A model generated the notes under the pieces. The model saw nothing but the letters and a program-made list of their open reading frames with translations. It was not told where the DNA came from and made no database searches. Position numbers and translations under genes: made by a program. Shown one piece after another: positions 26,480-38,015 of a stretch of 64,000 nt of DNA (its first letter is position 1; each line of letters starts with the position of its first letter). Source of the stretch: Ulota crispa (Eukaryota > Streptophyta > Bryopsida > Orthotrichales > Orthotrichaceae); NCBI GenBank assembly GCA_963920765.1, contig OY987248.1, positions 20,618,539 through 20,682,538 of the forward strand, read 5' to 3'.

Positions 26480-27700
26480 GAGAGAATTTTATAGCATCTT
26501 GTATGCTTCTTCAGGTTGGCTAATCGATCTGCTTTCTCTTTCTTTTGTTCAATTGTGAGAGAAGGTTAAGATGAGCTGCTTCTTGTGAAAAATGTTGCAT
26601 CTGCTTGTACATCCAATAAGTTCTCTCTTTCTTTCTTCTTGTTTTGATATTTTACTAAACACCATATTAGATAAATTGGAAAAAACAATACATTATGGGA
26701 CTTTTTGCTTCTTTGCCATTATGTCAAAAACAAGCATGCATTCGAGTGTACAATAGTGATAACTCAATGATTGCCTCCAAGAACTTCAAATAATAACAAA
26801 TTTGAGCTATAGCCCTATGCTTGCATTTAGACTTAGACACTTAGTGTATGTGAAATTAAGGTGGAGTACAAAATGTTCCCTTAGTTTTTCCCAAATTACC
26901 TAATATGGTGTGACAACTTCACATTAGCTTTTTCACCTTTTTTTTTTACATTGGACTGTTTACAAGAAATCATTACGGTCCGTTGCATACTATAGCCTAT
27001 TTTACAACCATTACTTTGAGAATTAGCATAAACTTTGCCTTTCAAACTCCAATATATATAATGTGAACTTGAGAAGTATTTATTTTTGTTTACTGTACAA
27101 TTTCTAATGACTCTTTGCTGAGACATTACTGAAACTAGATAACTAACAAGCGCTGCCACTCTCTACAAGGCTTAAGACGGTGATACGCTTATTTGCTACA
27201 AAAAATGCTTCCTGAAATTTAAGGTATCCGACTATCCGTGTTGTTCAATTCAATAGTTGTTCCATCTAACTTACTACTAGGTACACAAGTTGTTTTCTAT
27301 TCATCAAATCCTTGTCTCCTACTTAACACACTTTCCCTTATTAAATGGATTTATGGACCCCATATCCACCCTCTTGATATTAGGAAAAAATTCCTTCAAT
27401 TCATTGCAACTTCTGAATATGGTTATTTTGAACTCTTGAATTATGATTCAATTGCACTTTGTGAGCACCAAAATTGCGACAACCAAGTGACAATACTCTG
27501 AAAACAAATGAATTATATGTAGAATCGAAAGGTTGGATTTGGAATCTAGGATACAGCACTGTCAGCACAGGAATGGCCTTGTCTATTAATTTGAAAGTCT
27601 TGGAGGCAATCACTGAGACTTCACTTATGTACAAGAAAATGTACGCTTGTGCTTTTGTTGCTTAAGAGCAACGCTTGTTTTTCTTCAAACTCCATTTGAA
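26480..27700. other. intergenic, no gene seen
   Basis: AT-rich with short open frames on both strands and no recognisable motif. Confidence 0.45.
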
Positions 27701-28502
27701 CACATCAATGAAAATTGGGACTAGTTAGTGTCAACTTTCTTATCTCCATGTTCTCTGCGCCATGCCTATCTTGTGCATTGTGGCCAACACCTTCAACTGG
27801 AATTGTGATGTCCTACAATCAATTCTTCATGGGCCGTGCAAAAGGCAGGGTTTGAACTTTGAATGGTGCGTATAATAATTGGCTTTGTTGTTTAGATGAG
27901 AATTAACTTGCTGATTTGTATTATTGGCAGATGCTGCAATGCTAAAGTTTTAAAGAACACAAGCTCTAGAGCTCAATGCCATTGTCTTCTTCCTTTTGTT
28001 GGCAAATTTGACAACTAGGATGTAGCGCTTGCTGGCTTAGTAGTGGAAAGGTATGTTTGCGTCCATTCTTGTTGGCAACTGAATTTTGAGACGGTGGCAA
28101 CTTAGACCGGGCGTTTGTGAGGAGGAGGTGATGGCGAATGCTTTTGCCATGGAGTTGGAGGAATGTGGGGATTTGGTTGAGAGTGGTTGTGTGTGTGACA
28201 ATGTGACCTCTCTTCCTGGCATCATGTTTTTGTAATGTTTTTGGACGTAGAGGAGATGCGCTCTGGTGGTCTCATCTCTCTTTGAGATTCACCGGGCAAA
28301 TTCTCCGCATTGGCATGGTGGAAGGGTGCATGTGGCAGGACCGTTGAAAGAATTGTTGGAAGAGTTTGTCTCGTGCAGTGGTTCCGTGGTGAGCTTGCAT
28401 GGAGTTGGCAAAGGTCTTGTGCACAAATGGGGGGAAGTCAGGGATGGATTTGAGCAAGTTGGGTTTATAAGGCATTCAAATACTTTAGTTTTGGTTCTCT
28501 GA
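27700..28502 (+). other. GC-richer exon-like stretch, unrecognised
   Basis: Base composition and codon texture change here. A frame near 28129-28230 reads MANAFAMELEECGDLVE and continues to a TAA. A second open piece at 28266-28502 contains HWHGGRVHVAGPLKELLEEF and ends VLVL before a TGA. Both look more coding-like than the flanks, but neither shows a known domain and no splice path could be fixed. This is probably another decayed gene fragment. Confidence 0.3.
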
Positions 28503-29999
28503 GGCTAATTGCAACAACCAATGGAGCTACAGATTTGAAAACTTTGTTACTGCATGAAAAAGTGGCAAGTTTTTTAGTATTTTTTTGCCTTTTATAAGGA
28601 TTTGTTTTATTGTGTGTCGGAAATTTGTTTTAAAAGTTTTGGCTCAATTTTGATGTTGCTCTGCTTAAAACCCGTACAATGTTTATCTTGTCAAAGGTCC
28701 ATAAATTGTTTCACGAGGAATCAAATTTGTTGAGAATTCAAGGGTTTGTAAAATTTACACTGATGTGTGTACTTTATGGATTTAGGGGTTACATCCTCAA
28801 ATCATGAGGCCAGCTCGTGATGCAAACATGCATGTTTGCATCAAGAATACATATAACCAGTAGGCACCTGGTACACTCACAAGAGGAGAACGTGACATGA
28901 GCTAGGTAATGGCAGTATTGTTTTTGATCTCAAAGTTGGCTTTCTTGAGAGTACCTCAAAAGTCTGTTCAAATGTTGAGTCTATGCTTGTCAGTTTGGAA
29001 TTTTCTCTCATGTATTTTTGGCTGTCTTGTCTTGTTTTTTTTTCTTTTTGTTCTAGTTAATTCTTTTCTGTACTCATACATTTCCTTATTACAAATTTTT
29101 TTGAGTAACAAAAGGTTCAAGAAAAAAATCTTTTACATGGATAGTCAATTAGTATCCAAAATTGAAGGATATTGGATGCCTCGTTATCCTATATTTGGTA
29201 GCAAGTAACGCTATTTGCACTTAGTTGTATCAAAAAGAATTTTACATGTTTGCCCCTAGTTGCATTTTATTCACAAGTTATAGATTAGTCCCTTTTGGTG
29301 TCAAAAAACTTGTAAAGTTATGAAGGTTCAAGCCTTATACATGAATCATAATTAAATGTTTTCCTTTGTAGCAATTGGTACCATTTTGTTGTTTACTATT
29401 TGAAAATCATGTCTTTAATGTCTTCCCAACATAGGCCATTACACAAAATCAAAGTTGTCCATGGGGCCATAGAATATTGATGACAAAAAATTCACAGTCC
29501 TCTTGCACAAATTGACTAAAATTTTCAAATACATGTGGTATTTTTGACATATGATTTTTCCTTAGCAATTCTTTTAACAAACAAAGTTATATTGTGGATG
29601 CTGGTTGGGTATTACAGGAGGCTTATATTTGAAGAAACAGTCAAAAAGTCTTGCTCCTTTGCAATTGCAACTACTTCTTATATTTTTTCTATATTGTCTT
29701 CATAATGTGAATTTACGTTTTTTGTGTTTTTATTGAATTTCACATTTGTAATCATATTTGTAATGTATTTATGAATTTGATGTTATTTAAATTCAATTAC
29801 TTAATATGCAATAAAAAAATCTTAACAAAAGGCTCGTGATGATTTTTGATGTCAGTTCGTCTTACACTCGCATGATTCCTAGGTTTAAACGTCCATTTTG
29901 ATTTGCAACATCAATTCGTCTTGTGTTGTTATGATGAGTGGAAGTAATCTATCTATTAAAGAATTTTGAACATAAAATAATGTGTTTTTTATTATAATT
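28503..29999. other. AT-rich intergenic DNA, no gene seen
   Basis: Nothing supported. Short frames near 28909-29208 are hydrophobic low-complexity sequence. Confidence 0.5.
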
Positions 30000-30000
30000 T

Positions 30001-30970
30001 ATGTTTTTTTGTTGCACTAATAAATTTTTTTGTGATTGCAAGACAAAGACAAAGAAGAATAAAGCAAAACAAGTTGTTTTATTCATGCATCAATGTTATG
30101 TTTGCAAAAAGGATATTCTTGATTTTAAACATAATAGAAATAATCATCATGGGAGTAAAGTGCATAAGCAAGAAAAAAAATTACTTTTATCTATTGAGTT
30201 TTATAAAGAACATGTTTTCATTTAGATGTGCAAACTAAGCGGTTTAAGTGCATATTGTGCCCAAAAAAAAAAAATTCATTAAATGTTAAAGATTTGGATT
30301 ATCACTTATTGAATTCACATTCAATAATTAATCATCAAAATAATTATAAGATGTTTTCAAATATACATGTGTGGTACAAGGGCAATTTTTTTTTAATAAT
30401 AATAAAAAATTTAGAGATTGTAGTAAAAAACGTATTGAGCTAATGAAAATGATTTACATGAAGATTCTATGTTATTTGAACACATTGAGACATCCACATT
30501 GTCTATTGATAGTATTGGTGGGGTTTTCAATTTTTATTGATCAATGGTGAATTTACTAAGACATTTTTTTAACTTTAACAAAATTGACATCTGTTTTTAA
30601 AAAAAAAGATGTAAGAACTAGACGAGATATGCTTAAAGTTGGTGAAAACCAATCACAAATGGTTTTTTATGGTTTTTGATATGTATATGATAAAATTGAA
30701 TGGTGAGTAATTTTTGTTTAATTTTAATTAATTTTATTTATTTTAAATTTGTGTGTTTAAAATGATACTTACTATGTGTTTTTTTTTCAAGTTTATACAT
30801 AAATTTTTCAATTGTTACAATCATGTCAACGAACTGGTGAATATGTTATATGATGTTCTAAAACCAAAATTTTCTGTAGTTTTTGAACATTGGGAGGATA
30901 TTTTAATTGCTGCATCCATTAGAATCAATGATCCCGTGCAATTAGAAAAAACACCATTTACGAGCATGAG
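30001..30970 (+). pseudogene. relic of a zinc-finger-like gene, interrupted by an LTR
   Basis: Three open pieces are separated by AT-rich, intron-like DNA. The first contains CYVCKKDILDFKHNRNNHH and the second FKCILCPKKKNSLNVKDLDY followed by HLLNSH. The second fits a C-x2-C-x14-H-x4-H finger. The first two pieces are in different frames, broken near 30226. A donor-like G|GTGAGT at about 30703 and a TTTCAAG acceptor at about 30792 frame a further piece containing LKPKFSVVFEHWEDILIAAS. Sequence similarity to a gene stops exactly where the LTR at 30971 begins. It may be a decayed transposon protein; the family is not recognised. Confidence 0.4.
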
Positions 30971-31583
30971 TGTCAGGGACGGACTCAGAGACAATAATAA
31001 AATAGGAAAAACGTAGAATCAAGACAAGAACTCAAAAGTGTACTTAGAACCAAGGCTAGAGAAATATGTTAATTGGTAGCAATACAAGGCAAGAGTAAGA
31101 CAGAAGGCTGAGGCTTGAAGGCCAAAAACTAAGAAGATAAGATGAATTGTTAAGACTGAAGAACCTCCCAGCCAAGACTCTTATATATACTTGAGGGTTG
31201 AGGCTTCAACCTTTTTAGAAGCTTCCAAGCTTTCAAGCTTTTAAAAGCTCCCATTCTACTATAAGTTTTTAAGCTTCTAAAAGCTATTAGTCTTTTAGAA
31301 GCTTCTAACTTTCTAAAAGCTATTAGTCTTTTAGAAGCTTCTAACTTTCTAAAAGCTTCTAATCTTTTAGAAGCTTCTATCCTTCTAAAAGCCTCCAATC
31401 TTCTAAAGGCTTCCAACCTTTTAAAAGCTTCCAACTTTCTTGAAGCTTCCAAGATTTTTTATCTTTCTAAAACTTTCTAGAGCTTTCTAATCCTATAAAT
31501 CCTTTTACTTCTCTAGAACCCTCAAAAACTTATTAGTAGTTTCTATGCTCCATGTATTGGTCAATCCGTTTATATCTGTGACA
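30971..31583. mobile_element. probable solo LTR
   Basis: The 613-bp segment starts TGTCAGGGACGG and ends TATATCTGTGACA, giving inverted TGTCA...TGACA termini. Flanks ATGAG (30966-30970) and ATGAA (31584-31588) match at 4 of 5 positions, as a 5-bp retrotransposon target duplication would. A TATATA promoter-like motif lies near 31183, and the interior has a minisatellite. No tRNA primer site, gag or pol lies on either side, so it is best read as a solo LTR left after recombination. The orientation of the parent element cannot be fixed. Confidence 0.65.
31200..31460. repeat. 21-bp minisatellite rich in AAGCTT
   Basis: Tandem, partly palindromic units of about 21 bp are built around 'ttttagaagcttctaa'. 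The period is visible as a 7-residue repeat in the translated - strand. It lies inside the solo LTR. The alternation of AGAAGCTTCT-like palindromes could form cruciforms. Confidence 0.85.
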
Positions 31584-31588
31584 ATGAA

Positions 31589-32439
31589 TATTAGCATAGA
31601 TTACACTTGTAATTTTTTATAAGGTTTGGTGCTCATGGTGAGTTTTTTGTTTTTTAATTATTATTTTTTAAGTCAATTACATTCTATTTACGAACTTCTT
31701 ATTTTCACTAATTACGTAGATTTTATTTTTCTAGGTAACAAAGACCAATTTGATCACAAGGTCAATTTTGTATTCCGAGGCTAAAATACTTCATTATACC
31801 ACAGATTGGTGATGTTTTATTGTGTAAAACTTCTAAATTGTGGCATTGTATCCAAACGATTGGCAAGCGTGGCCAATACAATATTGCTTTCTATTAAAAA
31901 TCTTTTTTTTAAAGTGGTTTAAATTATTGCAAAAAAATCACTACCATGAAGATTATGTAAGACTAAAGGCTAGTTGAGAACACAGCCTCACTTTAGTAAA
32001 ATAAGATTACATGAATCAACTAGTTCGCGGATGTAGTATGTGGTATACACAAATCAAGTAAATTGCGCAATGGAGAGCATCTGTGCAGACGGCTTGGTGG
32101 TGGACGCATTGGCTAGCAAGGTCGTATGGTACTGCAGCGATGGTAGGTGGATTTTCAAAGCAAGTCAAGGGCGGAGGAGCGATCCTAATAGCGTCCTTGC
32201 ACACATAGTACTACACTAAAGTGCGGTTCACCATCGCTATGGCGTGCGCATGGGCTCTTGTGTATACTCTCTTGTTTGCAATTATGAGCGAGCATCACCC
32301 GTACTAGAACCCTTGTCCTTCCATCTTCTCTACACTCCAAATCTCGCCATCGCCACCAAGCATTCAAAAATAGAGCTCTCTCATGTCACAATTTGAGCTC
32401 ATTGATTTGGTTGACAAAACCACCCTACGAGCGGCTTTG
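31589..32439. other. intergenic; GC-richer from about 32025
   Basis: The first 430 bp is AT-rich with nothing supported. From about 32025 GC content rises into the glycosyltransferase-like pseudogene, and this part may contain its degraded upstream exon. No motif is legible. Confidence 0.4.
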
Positions 32440-32808
32440 ATGCAACGTGAAGGAAGAACCAACATCTCCAAAATAGTGTTTGGCATCGCCGCGGTCGTCA
32501 ACATGTGGAGCGAGCGGAAGGAGTACATCCGCACCTGGTAGAAGCCTGAGTTCCGAGGATTTGTGTGGCTTGATGCCCTGCTTGAAAAGGGTGAGAAGTG
32601 GGACCAATCGTTTCCGCCATGGAAATTGTCTGCAAACACTTTCCATTTTTAGTACATTTACAAGAACGGCTGGAAGTTGGCCATTCAAATCTCCCGCATT
32701 GTCAGCGAGACATTCTGGCTGGGCTTGCCGGATGTGGACTGATTCGTGCCGGGGGACAACGACACGCTCTTCCTCACCAAGAACCTGGCGCAGGTGTTGT
32801 CTAAGTAG
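32440..32808 (+). pseudogene. DUF604/fringe-like glycosyltransferase pseudogene
   Basis: One frame reads through family landmarks in order: ISKIVFGIAAVVNMW, ERKEYIRTW, KPEFRGFVWLDALL, WDQSFPPW, RIVSETFWLGLPDVD, then GDNDTLFLTKNLAQVLSK. This matches the core of the plant DUF604 (fringe-related, beta-1,3-galactosyltransferase-like) proteins, Golgi enzymes with a GDDDT metal-binding motif. Three in-frame stops break it: TAG at 32539 (a Trp in the family's TWW), TAG at 32650, and TGA at 32740 (the Trp before FV). The GDDDT motif reads GDNDT. A further TAG occurs at 32806, at an intron-like border. It is a fragment of about 120 codons, much shorter than a full family member, and not processed. Confidence 0.85.
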
Positions 32809-34330
32809 GTGAATTAGGTTTTCTACTTCCGAACTTCATTGAATTTTTTCTGTCGATTGTGTGAGACAGGGCAAGAGACATGTCTTTTCAGACGGATGAA
32901 CGCAAGTGTTGTTGCATTGGATTTCACAGCTGGAGATTTGAAGAAAACCGGTGTGAATCACGAGGCATGAGGATCACCAAATTGATTTGAGGTTTAGTTT
33001 TCTATTTTTGGAGATGAGGACAAGGACGAGGACCAAGATGACAAGGTCACCTGATGAGGCGCTCTTTGAGATTCAATGTTTGTACGTGATCAAGGTTCGT
33101 ATGGAAGAATAGAAAACCACAAACTCCGCGCGCAAGCTCAAGGGTGTCATGTTTTTGGCTTGCTTGTGTTTGAGATCTGCCAAACTTTGATAAGCCTAAT
33201 TTGTTGTTTTGATTATAAAAAGGTAATTGGATTTTGTTGAGGTATTAGACCTTTGTTTTTAAGGTTCTGGAATCAGTGAATTAGCTAAGGTTTGAAACTC
33301 GATCCAAAATCATCAGTAGAGATTCAATGATGCTAGTTAGATTTAACTAATAAATGAAAGTTTCAGTCGCTAGTTTAGCTTCTATTGCGTTTCTCCAATT
33401 TAAATTGATAGTCTGGTTGCTACTCCAAATTCAATAGTGGGCATCACGACTAGAACTTTTGTTACTAGAAAGATAGAACTCTTGGGTGACACACATAGAG
33501 AAAAAATCACAAAGGAACTTTGACGCCTCTATTATAGCTACATGCACGTTTGTCTTTTTTAGTGACAAGAAGAAGAGAGGCTCAACAACAAGGATTCCAA
33601 GAACTCAGAAGATTTTCAAAACCGAATCCCTCCCTTGAGTTTTTTAGAATAATTACAAGATGGAATCTTTTTCAAGGATGTGGTTGGTTACCCTAAATTT
33701 CAGGCCTACTTTCAAAAACTAGATTTTCCCATTTTCTAGCAGGATTTCTAGTCTTGATGCCCACTAAAGTAGCTATGTATGTTTTTCACGTTTCAATCAC
33801 TAAAAAGATGAAACGTGCTAATTTTGAAATTCACTTACACAAATTTGAATTAGGAAGTATGTCAAATAATGTACCATAATTTTCTATGGATTCTGAGCTT
33901 TTTGTATGTGGGTGGTTTTAGGGTTGAAGGAATGCATGAGGAAGGGATACATTTACTTAGAAGGTGTGGAGGGGCTTTTGCAACGGCTGCTTTTTGCCAG
34001 TTTCACTATACGTGCGTTCTCCAACTACCCTTGTTGGTATGCCATGATTGAGGATTAGCTGCAGCTTTCCAACTAGGTGCCTTGGACTTTTGTTTCCTGC
34101 CATATGGGTATGGCTACTCTTCACCCTTTTCTTGTTGTATAACTAGAGGTGCTAGAATGTGGTTTTTTTGGACTAAAAAACTAGAGGGGGAAACCTTGCA
34201 TAGTTTGGTGTTTCTTCCTCTAGGGCTAGTGCTTTGAGACTTTGTAGATAAAGACCTTGATTCTTGCATAGTTCTCTCTTCAAAGACCCTCATCAATTAC
34301 AAATCCATAGGAGTGGAGCAAATAGGCTTT
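32809..34330. other. intergenic; possible decayed downstream exons to about 33200
   Basis: A donor-like AAGTAG|GTGAAT at about 32808 and an acceptor-like GAGACAG at about 32870 suggest that the pseudogene continued, but the following 300 bp could not be read as the family's C-terminal part. The remainder is AT-rich with no supported gene. Confidence 0.4.
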
Positions 34331-34335
34331 TTTTC

Positions 34336-34649
34336 AGGGAAAATTTCATGGATACCCCTAAAGTTTGTAATATTTTCATAGATACTCCTGCTTTTTCAGA
34401 AATTTTACAGATACCCTTGGACCATAATTTTTAGGTGTTTGTTTTGTTGTGCATGCCACTTCCCTTCTTCCTTTGTGCGCACGCATAATAAGAAAGAAGT
34501 AGTGTGCGCACAAAGGGAGAAGGAAGTGGCATGCACAACAAAACAAATGCTTGAAAATTTTGGTCCAAGGGTGTTTGTGAAATTTTTGAAAAAGCAGGGG
34601 TATCTATGAAAATATGGCAAACTTCAGGGGTATCCATGGAATTTTTCCT
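34336..34649. mobile_element. hairpin MITE, about 313 bp
   Basis: The element is a nearly complete inverted repeat. The left end AGGGAAAATTTCATGGATAC pairs with the reverse complement of the right end, AAGGAAAAATTCCATGGATA. The inner arms 'ttgtgcatgccacttccctt' and 'aaggaagtggcatgcacaac' meet over a short loop near 34495. A half copy starts at about 37951 with 'aaggaaaaatttcatgga'. The T-rich flanks hide any target duplication. Confidence 0.85.
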
Positions 34650-35732
34650 TTTTTAAAATAGCTGGATCAACTGCTAGGGTGCGGAGGCTCTCTTGCTTTG
34701 AACCTCTTAAAAAATTTACAAATAACAAAAGTTCCATTGGGTTTATTTTCATTAACAATCCCTTTTTGTAAACATACAAGGGAACAAATTACAAAACCCG
34801 TCGGAAGAAACCCTGCTATAAGAATTTGCAGGTGTTTGTGCGGGAGGCTTGTAATGAGAGAGGAGAGGTTTGGAGTATGTCCATGTGTGGGGTCAAATCA
34901 ACCAATCATGTAATATTAGGGACGTAATTTATATGACATGACTGAGTAAAATTGTGTGAGGAAAAAACTCAGTTTTTGTATTAAGTTAATCTAAGATCCC
35001 TTGTATTTTAGATGAAACTTTTGTTACTTTGTATGCCCTTTAGAACGCCAGATCTGCATGGAGCGCCTTTTTTGCCGCTCATGGTGTTCTAGCCATGTAT
35101 TTGTCATAATCTCCTACTGATATGTTATGGTTTAGTTCTTTTGAGATCCTTACTTAATGAGATCTTATGATTCTAGTTGAAGATGTGTTTGCCATTTTGA
35201 AAGTAGTTGTATCTATGTCACCAATTGCCATTGTGTTTTTGAGTGGATAGTGAGTCCACTCACTCCACTGCCTCTTTTGAAAACCAAACCTTGTATAAAA
35301 AGTTTGATGGGGTACACTTGTCATTCACGCATTGGTGGTTAAATCTTTCACAAAAAATTGAGGGGTACATGTGTCACTACTTTATTGATTCAAAATTTGA
35401 AGCCAATGATCGTGTGGGAGTACTACCCGCCCCCATACTTGTATTTAGGTGACACCACTTTGGCATACAAAGAATATGGGACATTTGAAGTTTGTTTGTT
35501 GTATCCTTGAGGTGAGGTGGGGAATAGACAGGGGGTTTTTCTTTATTTTCTAATCAAGTCGGGTCTTTGGTTGGTTGGGTATTTTTTTTAATTCTTCCAC
35601 TTGGTTGGTGTTTTTTGGAGGATAGTAGAGCCTAGTTATGGATACATTATTATATGTAGTTTGCAACAGCACCATTTTTTAGGAACATCTGAGTTAAATT
35701 GGATTTTTCATGTCTTTTCTGGCCTCTCACAG
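34650..35732. other. intergenic, mixed composition, no gene seen
   Basis: Several moderately GC-rich patches, such as 35040-35100, may be exon relics upstream of the HAD-like fragment. No motif is legible and no bounded repeat was found. Confidence 0.4.
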
Positions 35733-36056
35733 GTTTAAGGAAGCCTAAATCAGAGATATATCTTGAGGTTGCTCGGCAGCTGAAAGTGGACCCATCTAGT
35801 TGCGTTTTTATTGATGACAGTGGAGACTGAACCCCTCTAGATATTTGTCACCAAGAACTGCTTTTTTTCTCTACTTCTTTTGTTGTAGTGATTATTTTGA
35901 TTGCATTAGATTTTGATCTAAAGTTTAATTTTCATTTCTTGGAATTGCAGACGTAAAAATGTAGAAGCTGCAGTGGTAGTGGGAATGAGAGGCATTGTAT
36001 TTGAGAGCGTCTAGCAATTCAAAGAAGAGCTTGTTGCACTGGGTTGTTCTTTTTGA
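35733..36056 (+). pseudogene. HAD-like hydrolase fragment, broken splice donor and stop
   Basis: Exon 1 (about 35733-35820) reads KPKSEIYLEVARQLKVD then SSCVFIDD, which carries HAD motif III (Lys) and the acidic motif IV. Exon 2 starts after TTGCAG at 35951 and continues NVEAAVVVGMRGIVFES, typical of C-terminal HAD sequence. The splice junction CAG|TGGAG lacks the GT that the reading frame requires. An in-frame TAG at 36012-36014 precedes a still-recognisable QFKEELVALG tail ending at a TGA (36054-36056). The N-terminal DxD nucleophile motif was not found. HAD enzymes are phosphatases and related hydrolases; the substrate cannot be told. Confidence 0.75.
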
Positions 36057-37950
36057 ATTGTACAAAATCCTGTGGTGGAGCATGATGGTGCTAATTTAGG
36101 GGTTTTACAAGATGGAATAGAGTAGGATAGGTACTTTGAAACAAATAGTTTTTATGTTGGTACAAATGCACTATTGTAAATCAATGAATTGCAAACTTGA
36201 AATTTTTTCTTTGCTTAGGAAAGCATATGGATTTGTACAAGGCCGTTGAGAAATATTTCTTGGGGGTAGTATCTTTGTAATTTCATTACTTGGAAGTGTT
36301 TGATGATTTGTATCTAAAGCAAAAAATGTTGATATGCCTTAATGAGATTTATCTTTTTTTGGTTGCTAATCTGTTGTGATTGGAGCTACTTCTGCTTGTA
36401 ACCAATTAATTAGCCTTTTATACATTTAGAACAAGCACTTGTTTTTATTGTAAGTGCCATCCAAACAAGTGACTTGAGTTTTAAGATAAGGGACACTTTT
36501 TAAGTGAATCATAATCAAAGATGCTTCTATGTAATACCATGTATCATTTTGTAGGAGGGCTCCATTATTAATCCACTGGTATTTCAAAGCAAGGTTAATT
36601 CCCGCATTATTTTATTGTTTGTACAGTATTGTATATGTTTTGAGTTTGTTCAGTCCATTTAGGATCAATTTTTGACAATCAGGGTTGCACTAGCTGTGAG
36701 CACCCTTTTTTTTTGGGTTTTTGGCAAAAAGCCAGATTTGCTACGTTGTATTTTGAATCATTGCCCACATGGCAAGTACTTCATACCTATTAATGAATTG
36801 TTGCGGCGATAGTGTTTGTAGATATGGTGAATCTGGCATAGTGTGCTAAAAATTGGTGTCAATTTCTAGCATGAAGGGAATTTTTTTGTGCTAAGGTGGC
36901 TATATTGTTCAAAATTGTTGAATTCTCCAAGCAATAGAGATAATTATATTCAAGCAAAAAGGGTAAAATTGCTAAAAAAGAATGGTGTCATTTAGCACTT
37001 GGTAGATTTTTTCTAAGAAAATGGACAATGCAATTCCATATTTGCACATGTTAGAACATCTGAAAGTATAAAATTTCATTCATGGAAGTGAGGTTGTCTT
37101 ATAACTTGTAGCAATTTGGCGCTTGAAGTAAAACAAGAGATGCCACATGACCTCTAGAGGTGGCAATGACCATGGCCAAGGCTGAAGCTTTCTGGTTGAG
37201 CCTTTAAAACCTTAAGCTATTGTCTAGCTACTTTTATTTTATTTTCTTTATTTTTCCCTTATGTTTTTTTGCTTGCTTTTTTCAAGTGGTGCTTTTTGGC
37301 CCCATGGTGCCAAAAAAAAAGCTGGCTGTGAGTGGAGGAAAAGCTAGTGAATTTGACACTCCATAGGTTTGTTAGCATGTAACAAACGTTACCTTGACAT
37401 TAATTTTGACATTTTTTCACTTTTCATCAAATGTTTTCCTCACTTTGTCCCTCTAAAAACGTCCAAAAAGCTGCCTTGCAAAGGATTAACTATGTTTTTA
37501 GTCTTTGCGCTAGTGACACAACACTATTTAAATATTTACCAAGATTATAGTAAGTTTTGTCAATAATTATTGTGATAAACAATAGAGGAAGCAAAGAAAG
37601 GTGGGGCATAACAACAAACTCTAAATTCAAGTAGCACAAAAGCCAAAGTTTTTGACACAACTGTGAATTATTGTAGCATAAAGAAAATTGCATGTCCCTT
37701 TAGGTGGCCCAAAATGGGTTATGGGGTAACTTTGCCAAGGTAAGGCAATGTAATCATTAAGGCAACCTAAATGCATTATGTGGCGTAGCTCATTAAAAAG
37801 AGGAAAAGTGAAAGGTTCCAAAGTTTATTTATGTTTTTAGTTACTATGAATCCATTTGTTTACTTCAGTCTCCTCATGTTTTTTCTTTTTTTTCCATGTT
37901 TGTGTGTTCTAGTGTATGAGCCAAGGTCACTTCTCTCTCAACAAAAAATT
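36057..37950. other. AT-rich intergenic DNA, no gene seen
   Basis: No recognisable gene. A short stretch near 37494-37540 belongs to the same repeat family as 12068-12365. Confidence 0.5.
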
Positions 37951-38015
37951 TAAGGAAAAATTTCATGGATGCCCCTGAAGTTGGCCATATTTATATAGAT
38001 ACCTTTGGTTTAGGG
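37951..38015. mobile_element. half copy of the 34.3-kb MITE
   Basis: It begins 'aaggaaaaatttcatggatg' and continues 'cccctgaagttggccatat', matching one terminus of the hairpin element at 34336-34649. The opposite end was not found, so this is a truncated copy. Confidence 0.65.

Noticed and set aside
31150..31452. 100-codon - strand frame with LEAFRRLEASKR repeats
   Set aside because: It is the 21-bp minisatellite in the solo LTR read in frame.
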